NCBI GenBank assembly: GCA_021781185.1 | Contig: JAJXXI010000611.1 | Span: forward strand, 1 to 13,181 | From: a bacterium | GTDB lineage: Bacteria; Verrucomicrobiota; Verrucomicrobiia; Limisphaerales; UBA11358 | DNA: 13,181 nucleotides | Direction of reading: 5' to 3' | In this document: positions 7,901-13,181 of the stretch, piece after piece | Position numbering within the stretch: position 1 is the stretch's first letter | How the letters are laid out: each line of letters opens with the position of its first letter | Notes under the pieces: model-generated | Seen by the model: the letters and a program-made list of their open reading frames with translations, nothing else | Database searches by the model: none | What the model was told of the DNA's origin: nothing | Program-made: the position numbers and the translations under genes

Positions 7901-9723
7901 CCGCCACGCTGGTCGCCACACAATCCACTCCCACGCCGCCGGGCATCACCAGCGGACCCAACAGCCAGTTGATCGAATGCGGTGGCAGCGTCTCCTTCTC
8001 CATTGTCGTCACCGGATCGCCGCCGCTGAGCATCCAATGGAATCTGGATGGCATCCCCGTGAGCGGCGCGACCAACAGCAGTCTCTTGCTGGACAACGTG
8101 CATCTGCCCGATCACTTGGTTTCCGTGGTGGTCACGAATCCGTATGGCAGCGCCACGAACAGCGCCGCGCTGGCGGTCCAGGACACGCAGGCACCGGTCA
8201 TTGCCCTGAATGGCAGCAACCCGATGACAGTTGAGCTGGGCGGCACCTTCACCGACCCCGGCGTAATTGCCGTTGACACCTGCGCGGGGGTGGTGCCGGT
8301 CACCATCAGCGGCACGGTGAATGTCAATGTTGCCGCCACCAACAGGCTGATTTACACGGCGGACGATGGCAATGGCCACACCAACTCTGCCATGCGCAGC
8401 GTCATTGTGCGGGATACGACACCGCCCACCATTGAATGGAGTTTTACCAACCTGGTGCTCGCGGCGGACACCAATTGCGGTGCGGCCATGCCGGATGTGA
8501 CCGGCACCAATTACATTTTCGCCACCGATTTGTCCGGGCCGCCGGCCATTTCACAAATTCCGACCAATGGCGCGGATTTGTCGGTTGGCACGAACGTGGT
8601 GGTGATTGCCGTATCGGACCTTTACAGCAACATTGCTTATTCGACGAACGTGATTCTGGTGCAAGACCAGAATCCGCCGCAGATTCTCCTCCCGCCGCAA
8701 AGTCAGACCAATGTGGTCGGTGGCACTGCCGCATTCACCACGGCAGCCAGCGCCTGCACGCCCGTCGCGTATCAGTGGTTCCACGGCACCAACGCGCTTG
8801 CCGCGCAGACCGACAGCACGCTGACGCTCTCCAATCTTACCCTGTCGCTCGCCGGCGATTACTTCGTCGTTGCCTCCGCCGCCGGTGGTTCCAGCACCAG
8901 CGCCATTGCCACGCTGACGGTGAATTTGAATCCCGCCACCGTCACGCTGACTTCACCGGAAACCCCGGCTGGGTTCCTGAGCGCATTGGTTTTCACCGCC
9001 GGTATTTTACCGGCAAACGCCACCGGCACAGTCCGGTTTTTCACGAATGGCGCGCCGTTTGACGTGGAACCGGTCATGGCCGGTCAGGCCGTCAGCACGA
9101 ACCTGGCATCTTTGCCGCGCGGCACCAATTTCGTGACAGCCGTTTATTCTGGTGACGCCAGTTATCAGCCGGCCACCAATTTGCTGGAGCAGGTCGTCAC
9201 CAACCATCCGCCGGTTGCCGTTGCCGCGTTCTACACGAACGGCAGCAACTTTGCCCTGAACATTATGATCACCGATCTCGCCACCAACTGGAGCGACATG
9301 GATGGGGATGCGGTCATGCTTGCGGACGTCAGCGTCAGCACCAACGGCATTACGCTGACGGACACCGGCAAGCTGCTCATTTATTCCAACACCAACAACG
9401 TTGCCGACCAGTTCATCTGCACGATTACGGACGGCCATGCTGGCACCAATTTCCAGACGGTGTTCATCCTTCCCGCACCTTCGGTCAACACCACGCCGTT
9501 CATCAACAGCGTCGCGTCTTCCAGCGATGGCGGGGTGACTTTAAATCTCGCGGGCGCGTCAGGCTACACCTATATCCTTGAAGCCACCACCAACCTGCTT
9601 GATTCCGGTTCCTGGCAGCCGCTGGTGACAAACACGCTTGGCACCAGCGGCCTCTGGCAGTTTAGTGATCCGGACGCCACGAACTTCGTCCAGCGGTTTT
9701 ACCGGCTGCAACTCGCGCCCTGA
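4945..9723 (+). CDS. Large secreted S53 family peptidase with Ig-like/DUF11 modules, 1592 aa
   Basis: Paralogue of the preceding protease with a far longer C-terminal arm. Order: signal peptide 1 to ~25; pro-domain ~40-186 (IGLPLR, LTPQEFTARFGP, ending NYSRPHP); catalytic domain ~210-552 with E280 and D284 (EVSLD), D359 (SGDSD), S464 (GGTSCAAP) and Ca2+ ligands D511 and D533. Then, with approximate borders and tentative names: a CARDB-like sandwich 560-668; a MAM/jelly-roll-like 'cleaved adhesin' module 672-868 (QNFDDVAVPALPAGW); a DUF11-like repeat 876-990 (PGQNLVYTLSVTNLGP); an Ig-like domain 998-1079; a DUF5011-like domain 1082-1156 (ELGGTFTDPGV); an HYR-like domain 1158-1241; an Ig-like domain 1244-1327; a further Ig-like domain 1330-1419 (YSGDASYQPAT); a cadherin-like stretch 1421-1509; and a C-terminal domain 1515-1592 ending RFYRLQLAP, shared with the paralogue. 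The arm probably binds polymer or cell surface. Only a weak AAGAA precedes the ATG, so coupling to the upstream gene is likely. Confidence 0.92.
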   Translation: MFSTLARIVALVSLFWFGGLVSGRAALPGRERLPDRMPAIVGKLTPLGQVPATNLLHLTIGLPLRHQPELDDLIRQLYDPANPNYQKYLTPQEFTARFGPSPEDYNGLLDFARTNGFQIVGTHRNRMLVDVVGTAATAERMFGVTLRTYRHPREARNFYAPDTQPSVQAPMALLNVSGLDNYSRPHPNFRPRPALAQSAAAPRSGSGSGGTYMGNDFRAAYVPGTALTGAGQSVGLVQFDGYYSNDIASYISQAGISTGVVLTNVPINGGVATPGSGAEEVSLDIEMAISMAPGLDKIYVYEAPNGSTAWSTILSRMANDNLAKQLSCSWGGGSPDATSEQIFKQMAAQGQSFFNASGDSDAFTGAVPFPSDSTNITQVGGTTLSTTSAGGSYASETVWNWGGGTGSSGGVSTYYAIPYWQTNISMASNGGSTTYRNIPDVALAGDNVYVIYGNGSSQSVGGTSCAAPLWAGYTALINQQAAQAAKPPVGFLNPALYAMAGNAAYNNNFHDITTGDNTSSSSPTNYYAQTGYDLCTGLGTPNGTNLINALAPLVFAPAIAGGNCTLLAESAVPANGAIDPGETVTVSFGLQNTGNLATSNLVATLQPSANVLAPSGPQNYGVLAAFGGTNSQSFTFTAAGTCGSNLTAIMLLQDGTNDLGSVAFALPLGKASGLTQNFDDVAVPALPAGWTSVNVFNNANLWNTTTAGYDTAPNSAFISDSADPGENALVTPPINIISTSAQLSFRQNYSLEYVAYGGGGTAKTYYYYDGGVLEIRIGNGAFTDILAAGGSFVTNGYNNTITTTSDNALGGRSAWVGNTKTWKQVIVRLPAAAAGQAVQLRWNCSTDTGNGGNYAVGWYVDSISLTDVPPSCLAVFTDIAASQTLATNSLMPGQNLVYTLSVTNLGPQVAANVILTDTVPVNASFISAAPGCNYSAGQLVCPVGTLAASAGTNFTVTLAPDAAGSMFTNLISVGTVTPEVSTANNTATLVATQSTPTPPGITSGPNSQLIECGGSVSFSIVVTGSPPLSIQWNLDGIPVSGATNSSLLLDNVHLPDHLVSVVVTNPYGSATNSAALAVQDTQAPVIALNGSNPMTVELGGTFTDPGVIAVDTCAGVVPVTISGTVNVNVAATNRLIYTADDGNGHTNSAMRSVIVRDTTPPTIEWSFTNLVLAADTNCGAAMPDVTGTNYIFATDLSGPPAISQIPTNGADLSVGTNVVVIAVSDLYSNIAYSTNVILVQDQNPPQILLPPQSQTNVVGGTAAFTTAASACTPVAYQWFHGTNALAAQTDSTLTLSNLTLSLAGDYFVVASAAGGSSTSAIATLTVNLNPATVTLTSPETPAGFLSALVFTAGILPANATGTVRFFTNGAPFDVEPVMAGQAVSTNLASLPRGTNFVTAVYSGDASYQPATNLLEQVVTNHPPVAVAAFYTNGSNFALNIMITDLATNWSDMDGDAVMLADVSVSTNGITLTDTGKLLIYSNTNNVADQFICTITDGHAGTNFQTVFILPAPSVNTTPFINSVASSSDGGVTLNLAGASGYTYILEATTNLLDSGSWQPLVTNTLGTSGLWQFSDPDATNFVQRFYRLQLAP

Positions 9724-9749
9724 GTTCAGTGTGTCCCCAAATAAAAAAT

Positions 9750-9789
9750 CCGGCATTTGCCCGGTTCCACCAATCGGTTAGGATGCCGG
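9750..9789. repeat. Inverted repeat CCGGCAT/ATGCCGG upstream of tilS
   Basis: CCGGCAT at 9750-9756 and ATGCCGG at 9783-9789 are a perfect 7-base inverted repeat with a 26-base loop. Read on the plus strand, the 3' arm touches the AGGA ribosome binding site (9780-9783) and ends one base before the tilS start codon, so it could mask initiation. Read on the minus strand, the hairpin is followed by A then six Ts, the shape of an intrinsic terminator, although no minus-strand gene leads into it. Either role is speculative, given the long loop. Confidence 0.35.
9780..9783 (+). promoter_or_regulatory. Shine-Dalgarno fixing the GTG start of tilS
   Basis: AGGA lies 7 bases before the GTG at 9791, an ideal spacing, and so supports a GTG start for tilS over any downstream codon. 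Confidence 0.6.
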
Positions 9790-9790
9790 T

Positions 9791-11224
9791 GTGAGTGAAT
9801 TCCTTCAGCGCGTCGCCGCGGAAATTCAGCAGCGCCGGCTGCTTCCGCTTGGCGCTAAAATCCTCGTCGCCGTTTCCGGCGGTGCGGATTCCATGGTGCT
9901 GCTCCACATGGTTCATTCGCTCGCGAAGCAGAATCGCTGGAAGGTTTGCGTTGCCCATTTCAACCATCAGCTACGTGGCCGGGCCAGCGATGCCGATGAA
10001 AAACTGGTCGGCCGGATGGCGGGACAATTGGCGCTGCCGTTTTACGTTGAATGGGCGGACGTGAACACGTTTGCCGCGCAGTCGAAAATTTCCGTGGAGA
10101 TGGGGGCGCGCAAACTGCGCCATGATTTTCTGGCCCGGATCGCGCTGCGAAATAAAATTTCCGCCGTCGTGCTGGCGCACCACGCGGACGACCAGGTGGA
10201 GCTTTTCTTTCTGCGCCTGCTGCGTGGCGCAGGCGGCGATGGATTGGCGGGCATGAAATGGCGTTCATCGTCGCCCGTCAACAAAAGGATCCCGCTCGTC
10301 CGGCCGTTGCTTGGTTTCACCAAAATGGAACTCCTGGAATATGCTCGCGAAAACAAAATCCGGTTCCGTGCGGATGCCTCGAACGATTGCTCCGATTTTC
10401 TCCGCAACCGCATTCGTCACCATTTATTGCCGTTGCTGCGGCAGGATTACCAGCCGGGACTGTCCAAAACCGTTTTGCGCACCATGGAGATTGTCGGCGC
10501 GGAGGCGGAATTTGTGAGCGAAGCCGCCCGTGCGTGGGAGCGCCAGCCGCCTGCGGGCAGGTGGCTGGCGCTCCCGGGAATTGGTTTTGAACAATTGCCG
10601 GTCGCGGTGCAGCGGCGGGTTTTGCAGCGGCAATTGACGGAGCTGGGTGCCTTCACGGATTTTGAACTGGTTGAACAGCTTCGCATGGCGCGGGGGAAAT
10701 ATGTGAGCATCAGTCCCCGGTTGACCATTGCGCGCGATGCGGCCGGGAAACTTCATCTGACACCAACGACTGGCGATCCGGAGGCAAAATTCAAGACGGA
10801 CGAGTTGAAGCTTGAGTTGTCGGGCAGGGCGGGGCGGATGGATTTTGCCGGTTTGAATATTCGTTGGGCCGTGGACAAATCCGTCGGCGCGTGGAAATCA
10901 AACCCCGCCCGGCTTCGTCCCAAAAAAGCCCCGTCCCGCCGGAAGGAAATTTTTGATGCGGATAAAATCGGCGGGGAAATTGTATTGCGCCACTGGCGGG
11001 CAGGGGACCGCTTTCAGCCCATCGGCTTGGAATCGGCGGCTAAGTTGCAGGATTTGTTTGTGAACGCCAAGATTCCCGCCGTGCGCCGCCGGGAACTGGT
11101 TCTGGCGGCAACCGAGACGGGCGACATTTTCTGGGTGGAAGGCCTGCGCATTGGTGAAAATTTCAAGCTGACCGGGCGGACAAGCGCCCGGCTGGTCTGG
11201 CATTGGGCAAAAAAGCAGCTTTAA
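9791..11224 (+). CDS. tilS: tRNA(Ile)-lysidine synthetase TilS
   Basis: A 477-residue enzyme that, with ATP and lysine, converts the wobble C34 of the CAU-anticodon tRNA-Ile to lysidine, so that it reads AUA and is charged with Ile; cytoplasmic and normally essential. The N-terminal PP-loop ATPase is clear: VSGGADSMVLLHM at 28-40 (ATP-binding SGGADS at 29-34), then HFNHQLRG (57-64), the AHHADDQVE segment at 129-137, and DASNDCSDFLRNRIRH (195-210). The C-terminal TilS domain is recognisable by RAGDRFQPIG (403-412), KLQDLFVNAKIP (418-429) and WVEGLRIGE (448-456). The length is at the upper end of the family range. The start is GTG with an AGGA at good spacing. It follows the protease pair by 67 bases and precedes rpsO by 51 bases. 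Confidence 0.95.
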   Translation: MSEFLQRVAAEIQQRRLLPLGAKILVAVSGGADSMVLLHMVHSLAKQNRWKVCVAHFNHQLRGRASDADEKLVGRMAGQLALPFYVEWADVNTFAAQSKISVEMGARKLRHDFLARIALRNKISAVVLAHHADDQVELFFLRLLRGAGGDGLAGMKWRSSSPVNKRIPLVRPLLGFTKMELLEYARENKIRFRADASNDCSDFLRNRIRHHLLPLLRQDYQPGLSKTVLRTMEIVGAEAEFVSEAARAWERQPPAGRWLALPGIGFEQLPVAVQRRVLQRQLTELGAFTDFELVEQLRMARGKYVSISPRLTIARDAAGKLHLTPTTGDPEAKFKTDELKLELSGRAGRMDFAGLNIRWAVDKSVGAWKSNPARLRPKKAPSRRKEIFDADKIGGEIVLRHWRAGDRFQPIGLESAAKLQDLFVNAKIPAVRRRELVLAATETGDIFWVEGLRIGENFKLTGRTSARLVWHWAKKQL

Positions 11225-11229
11225 TTCGC

Positions 11230-11258
11230 TTTACAGCAAGCATAGGAAAATTTATTCT
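11230..11258 (+). promoter_or_regulatory. Candidate promoter of rpsO
   Basis: TTTACA (11230-11235) and TATTCT (11253-11258) stand 17 bases apart, matching 5/6 and 4/6 of the sigma70 -35 and -10 consensus. A transcript would start near 11265, giving only about 10 bases before the rpsO ATG. This fits the lack of a Shine-Dalgarno there. Found by eye; read-through from tilS is an alternative source of rpsO mRNA. Confidence 0.4.
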
Positions 11259-11275
11259 TCGCCACTCATTTAATT

Positions 11276-11533
11276 ATGGAAGCAAAGACGAAGACGATTG
11301 AACAGTTTAAGACGCACGACAAGGACACGGGTTCCGCTGACGTGCAAATTGCGCTGTTGACCCAGCGCATCAACCATTTGACCGAGCACCTGCAGGGCAA
11401 CAAGAAGGATCACAGCTCCCGCCGTGGCCTTTTGATGATGGTCAGCCAGCGCCGCCGCCTGCTTGACTACCTGCACACCACCGACATGGGACGTTATCAG
11501 GCGGTTACCAAAAAGCTCAAGCTGCGCAAGTAA
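11276..11533 (+). CDS. rpsO: 30S ribosomal protein S15
   Basis: An 85-residue primary rRNA-binding protein of the small subunit; it binds the 16S rRNA central-domain three-way junction and is needed for S6/S18 assembly. The family signature is nearly unbroken: [19 protein letters not shown] (17-35), the loop [19 protein letters not shown] (43-61), whose His and Ser contact 16S rRNA, LLDYL (62-66) and the basic C-terminus. It is a few residues shorter than E. coli S15 (89), at the N-terminus. The ATG at 11276 follows an AT-rich stretch with no recognisable Shine-Dalgarno, unusual for a highly expressed gene. It lies between tilS and pnp, and rpsO next to pnp is a widely conserved bacterial arrangement. 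Confidence 0.97.
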   Translation: MEAKTKTIEQFKTHDKDTGSADVQIALLTQRINHLTEHLQGNKKDHSSRRGLLMMVSQRRRLLDYLHTTDMGRYQAVTKKLKLRK

Positions 11534-11551
11534 GTCCGGCTCGTTTTATTT

Positions 11552-11592
11552 ACGAAAGGCGCGGCTTTTTTTCAACGAAGCCCGCCTTTCGT
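11552..11592 (+). terminator. Strong stem-loop after rpsO (attenuator or processing hairpin)
   Basis: ACGAAAGGCG (11552-11561) pairs perfectly with CGCCTTTCGT (11583-11592), and after one bulged C (11562) the stem continues as GGCTT (11563-11567) with AAGCC (11578-11582): 15 base pairs around a 10-base loop, starting 18 bases after the rpsO stop. The T run lies in the 5' side of the loop instead of after the stem, so it is not a textbook intrinsic terminator. A partial terminator, 3'-end stabiliser or RNase III-type cleavage site between rpsO and pnp is more likely. Confidence 0.55.
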
Positions 11593-11655
11593 CTTTGGAT
11601 TCTGGTGGTCCACGCGAACTCCCCGGGTCCTCAACCAAACACCTCGCGTAGAAAA

Positions 11656-11727
11656 TCGCCGCCTTCGGGAAATTTCATTCAGCTCCGAAATTTTCGGGGT
11701 TCACTGAAGTTCCTCAGGAGGCGGCGG
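11656..11727 (+). promoter_or_regulatory. pnp leader stem-loop covering the Shine-Dalgarno
   Basis: An outer stem pairs 11656-11666 with 11717-11727 (8 contiguous Watson-Crick pairs CGCCGCCT/AGGCGGCG, two G-U, one more G-C). An inner stem pairs TTCAG (11678-11682) with CTGAA (11704-11708) and continues, after a 4-base bulge, through 11683-11689 with 11693-11699. The 3' arm contains AGGAGG (11716-11721), the only strong Shine-Dalgarno before pnp, so the fold would hide it. In enterobacteria the pnp leader folds into a stem-loop cut by RNase III and used for PNPase autocontrol; an analogous role here is inference. Confidence 0.5.
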
Positions 11728-11738
11728 GCAAGAAAGTT

Positions 11739-13181
11739 ATGTCAGAGAAAATTACCGCCGCCATCGGCGACAAACAAATCATCATTGAATCCGGCAAGCT
11801 GGCCAAACAGGCCGACGGTGCCGTGACCGTCCAGATGGGCGAAACCATCGTCATCGTGGCCGCCGTGGCCGCGACCAAGGCCAAAGAAGGACAGGATTTC
11901 TTCCCGCTGACCGTGGATTACCGTGAAAAGGCCGCCGCCGCCGGCAAATTCCCCGGTGGTTACTTCAAGCGTGAAGGTCGCCCGACCGAAAAGGAAATCC
12001 TCACCTGCCGCCTTACCGACCGTCCGATCCGCCCGCTCTTTCCGAAGGGCTGGTATAATGAAGTTCAGGTTCAGACCGTGCTGTTGAGCGCGGATGGCGA
12101 GAATGATCCCGATATTTTGAGCATCGTTGGCGCCAGTGCCGCGTTGATGGTCAGCGATATTCCGTGGGCCGGCCCGTTGGGCGCGGTGCGTGTTGGCCGC
12201 ATCGCCGGCAAGTTCGTCGCAAATCCCACTCATGCCGAACAGGCCGAGAGCGATCTCGACCTTGTCTATGTCGGCAACGAAAAAGACATCGTCATGTATG
12301 AAGGCGCGGCCAGGGAAATTTCCGAAGCCGACTTCAATGCCGCGCTGAAATATGCGCAGGAAGTCATTCAGCCGCAGATCGCCGCGCAGAAGGAACTCAC
12401 CGCGAAAGTCGGCAAGAAGAAGCGCGAAATCACGCTCAAGATCGTCCCCGACGAAATTCTCGCCGATGCGAAACAACTCGCCGGTGACCGTTTTGTGCCG
12501 GCGCTGCTCACGCCCGGCAAACTCAACCGCGAAGGTGCGTGCAACGCCATCAAGAACGAAGTCGGTGAAAAGCTCGTCGCCAAATATGGCGCGGAAAAAG
12601 TCACGCCGTTCGTCATCAACGATGCGTTTTACTACATTCAAAAGGAAGCTGTCCGCAAGCTGATCCTCGAAAGCGGCAAGCGCCTCGACGGCCGTAATTT
12701 TGAGCAGGTCCGTCCGATCACCAGCGAAGTGGGCATTCTGCCCCGCGCCCACGGTTCGGCGCTGTTCGCCCGCGGCGAAACGCAGGCGGTGACGCTCTGC
12801 ACGCTCGGCACTGGCGACGATGCCCAGGAATTTGATTCCTACACCGGCGGCGGCACCGAGAAGAAGTTTATTCTGCATTACAACTTCCCGAATTTCTCCG
12901 TCGGCGAAACCGGCCGCATCAGCGGTCCGGGTCGTCGCGAAATCGGTCACGGCGCACTCGCTGAACGCTCCATTGAGCCGATGATTCCGCTCGAAAGCTA
13001 CCCCTACGCCGTTCGCGTCACCAGCGAGATCATGGAATCCAATGGTTCCACCTCGATGGCGTCCGTCTGTGGCGGCACGCTGGCACTGCTTGATGCCGGT
13101 GTTCCGATGATTCGGCCGGTGGCCGGCATCAGCGTCGGCATCTGCACTGAATACAGCGGCGACGCAATTTCCAAATACCAG
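11739..13181 (+). CDS. pnp: Polyribonucleotide nucleotidyltransferase (PNPase), 3' end outside window
   Basis: 481 codons are open to the right edge with no stop. PNPase degrades RNA 3' to 5' by phosphorolysis, releasing nucleoside diphosphates, and can add tails in reverse; it acts as a ring trimer, often with RNase E. Seen: first RNase PH-like core from residue ~10 with FPGGYFKREGRP (71-82) and TDRPIRPLFPKG (93-104); helical linker ~210-300; second core from ~312 with SGKRLDGR (312-319), GRREIGHGALAER (398-410) and SNGSTSMASVCGG (434-446). The phosphate-site and catalytic Asp region (near 486-492 in E. coli) and the KH and S1 domains lie beyond the window. The ATG at 11739 is the only in-frame start after the leader and gives the usual N-terminus; AGGAGG lies a long 17 bases away, with AAGAAAG closer. 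Confidence 0.97.
   Translation, partial: MSEKITAAIGDKQIIIESGKLAKQADGAVTVQMGETIVIVAAVAATKAKEGQDFFPLTVDYREKAAAAGKFPGGYFKREGRPTEKEILTCRLTDRPIRPLFPKGWYNEVQVQTVLLSADGENDPDILSIVGASAALMVSDIPWAGPLGAVRVGRIAGKFVANPTHAEQAESDLDLVYVGNEKDIVMYEGAAREISEADFNAALKYAQEVIQPQIAAQKELTAKVGKKKREITLKIVPDEILADAKQLAGDRFVPALLTPGKLNREGACNAIKNEVGEKLVAKYGAEKVTPFVINDAFYYIQKEAVRKLILESGKRLDGRNFEQVRPITSEVGILPRAHGSALFARGETQAVTLCTLGTGDDAQEFDSYTGGGTEKKFILHYNFPNFSVGETGRISGPGRREIGHGALAERSIEPMIPLESYPYAVRVTSEIMESNGSTSMASVCGGTLALLDAGVPMIRPVAGISVGICTEYSGDAISKYQ

Noticed and set aside
6600..9500. Recurring ACCAA(C/T) runs in the second protease, checked as a possible DNA repeat array or CRISPR
   Set aside because: Spacing is irregular and the recurrence comes from frequent Thr-Asn codons; no repeat-spacer pattern.
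11742..12950. 402-codon minus-strand ORF opposite pnp
   Set aside because: Its residues mirror PNPase codons, with repeated FA/GD/RR patterns and no domain; the plus strand is unmistakably PNPase.

Overview
The window looks like a chromosomal segment of a Verrucomicrobiota bacterium, probably of the Pedosphaera/Limisphaerales kind. This is inferred from two things: large, Asn/Thr-rich secreted proteins that end in a short C-terminal domain with an 'ATNL...W..L..N...F...FYR(L/I)' pattern, and a moderately GC-rich base composition. No rRNA, tRNA, IS element, integrase or CRISPR array is visible, so placement at phylum level is moderately confident and below that only tentative.

Layout. (1) Positions 2-379 (+): the 3' end of a membrane-anchored family 2 glycosyltransferase. 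(2) Positions 445-2132 (-): a two-gene unit that starts with a YycJ/WalJ-type metallo-beta-lactamase-fold hydrolase and continues, after 17 bases, into a SpoU/TrmH-family RNA methyltransferase; it converges on the glycosyltransferase gene. (3) Positions 2268-9723 (+): two tandem genes for secreted S53 (sedolisin/kumamolisin-type) serine-carboxyl peptidases of 880 and 1592 residues. They share signal peptide, pro-domain, catalytic domain with the full catalytic set, and the C-terminal domain, but differ completely in the modules between. (4) Positions 9791-13181 (+): tilS, rpsO and pnp, a translation and RNA-metabolism group; pnp runs off the right edge.

How it works together. The proteases are the accessory part: they should be exported as zymogens, self-activate at low pH, and degrade protein outside the cell or at its surface, with beta-sandwich modules giving substrate or surface binding. 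The flanking genes are housekeeping: tRNA-Ile lysidine formation (TilS), ribosomal protein S15, and 3'-5' RNA decay (PNPase). The 205-base rpsO-pnp gap holds two substantial stem-loops, one of which pairs across the only good Shine-Dalgarno sequence of pnp; this resembles in outline the structured, autoregulated rpsO-pnp junction of enterobacteria.

Most notable: the tandem protease paralogues with swapped C-terminal arms and a shared putative sorting domain, the near absence of lysine from those arms, the pnp leader structure, and candidate short-leader or leaderless starts for the hydrolase gene and rpsO. There is no stretch above 300 bases without a gene.
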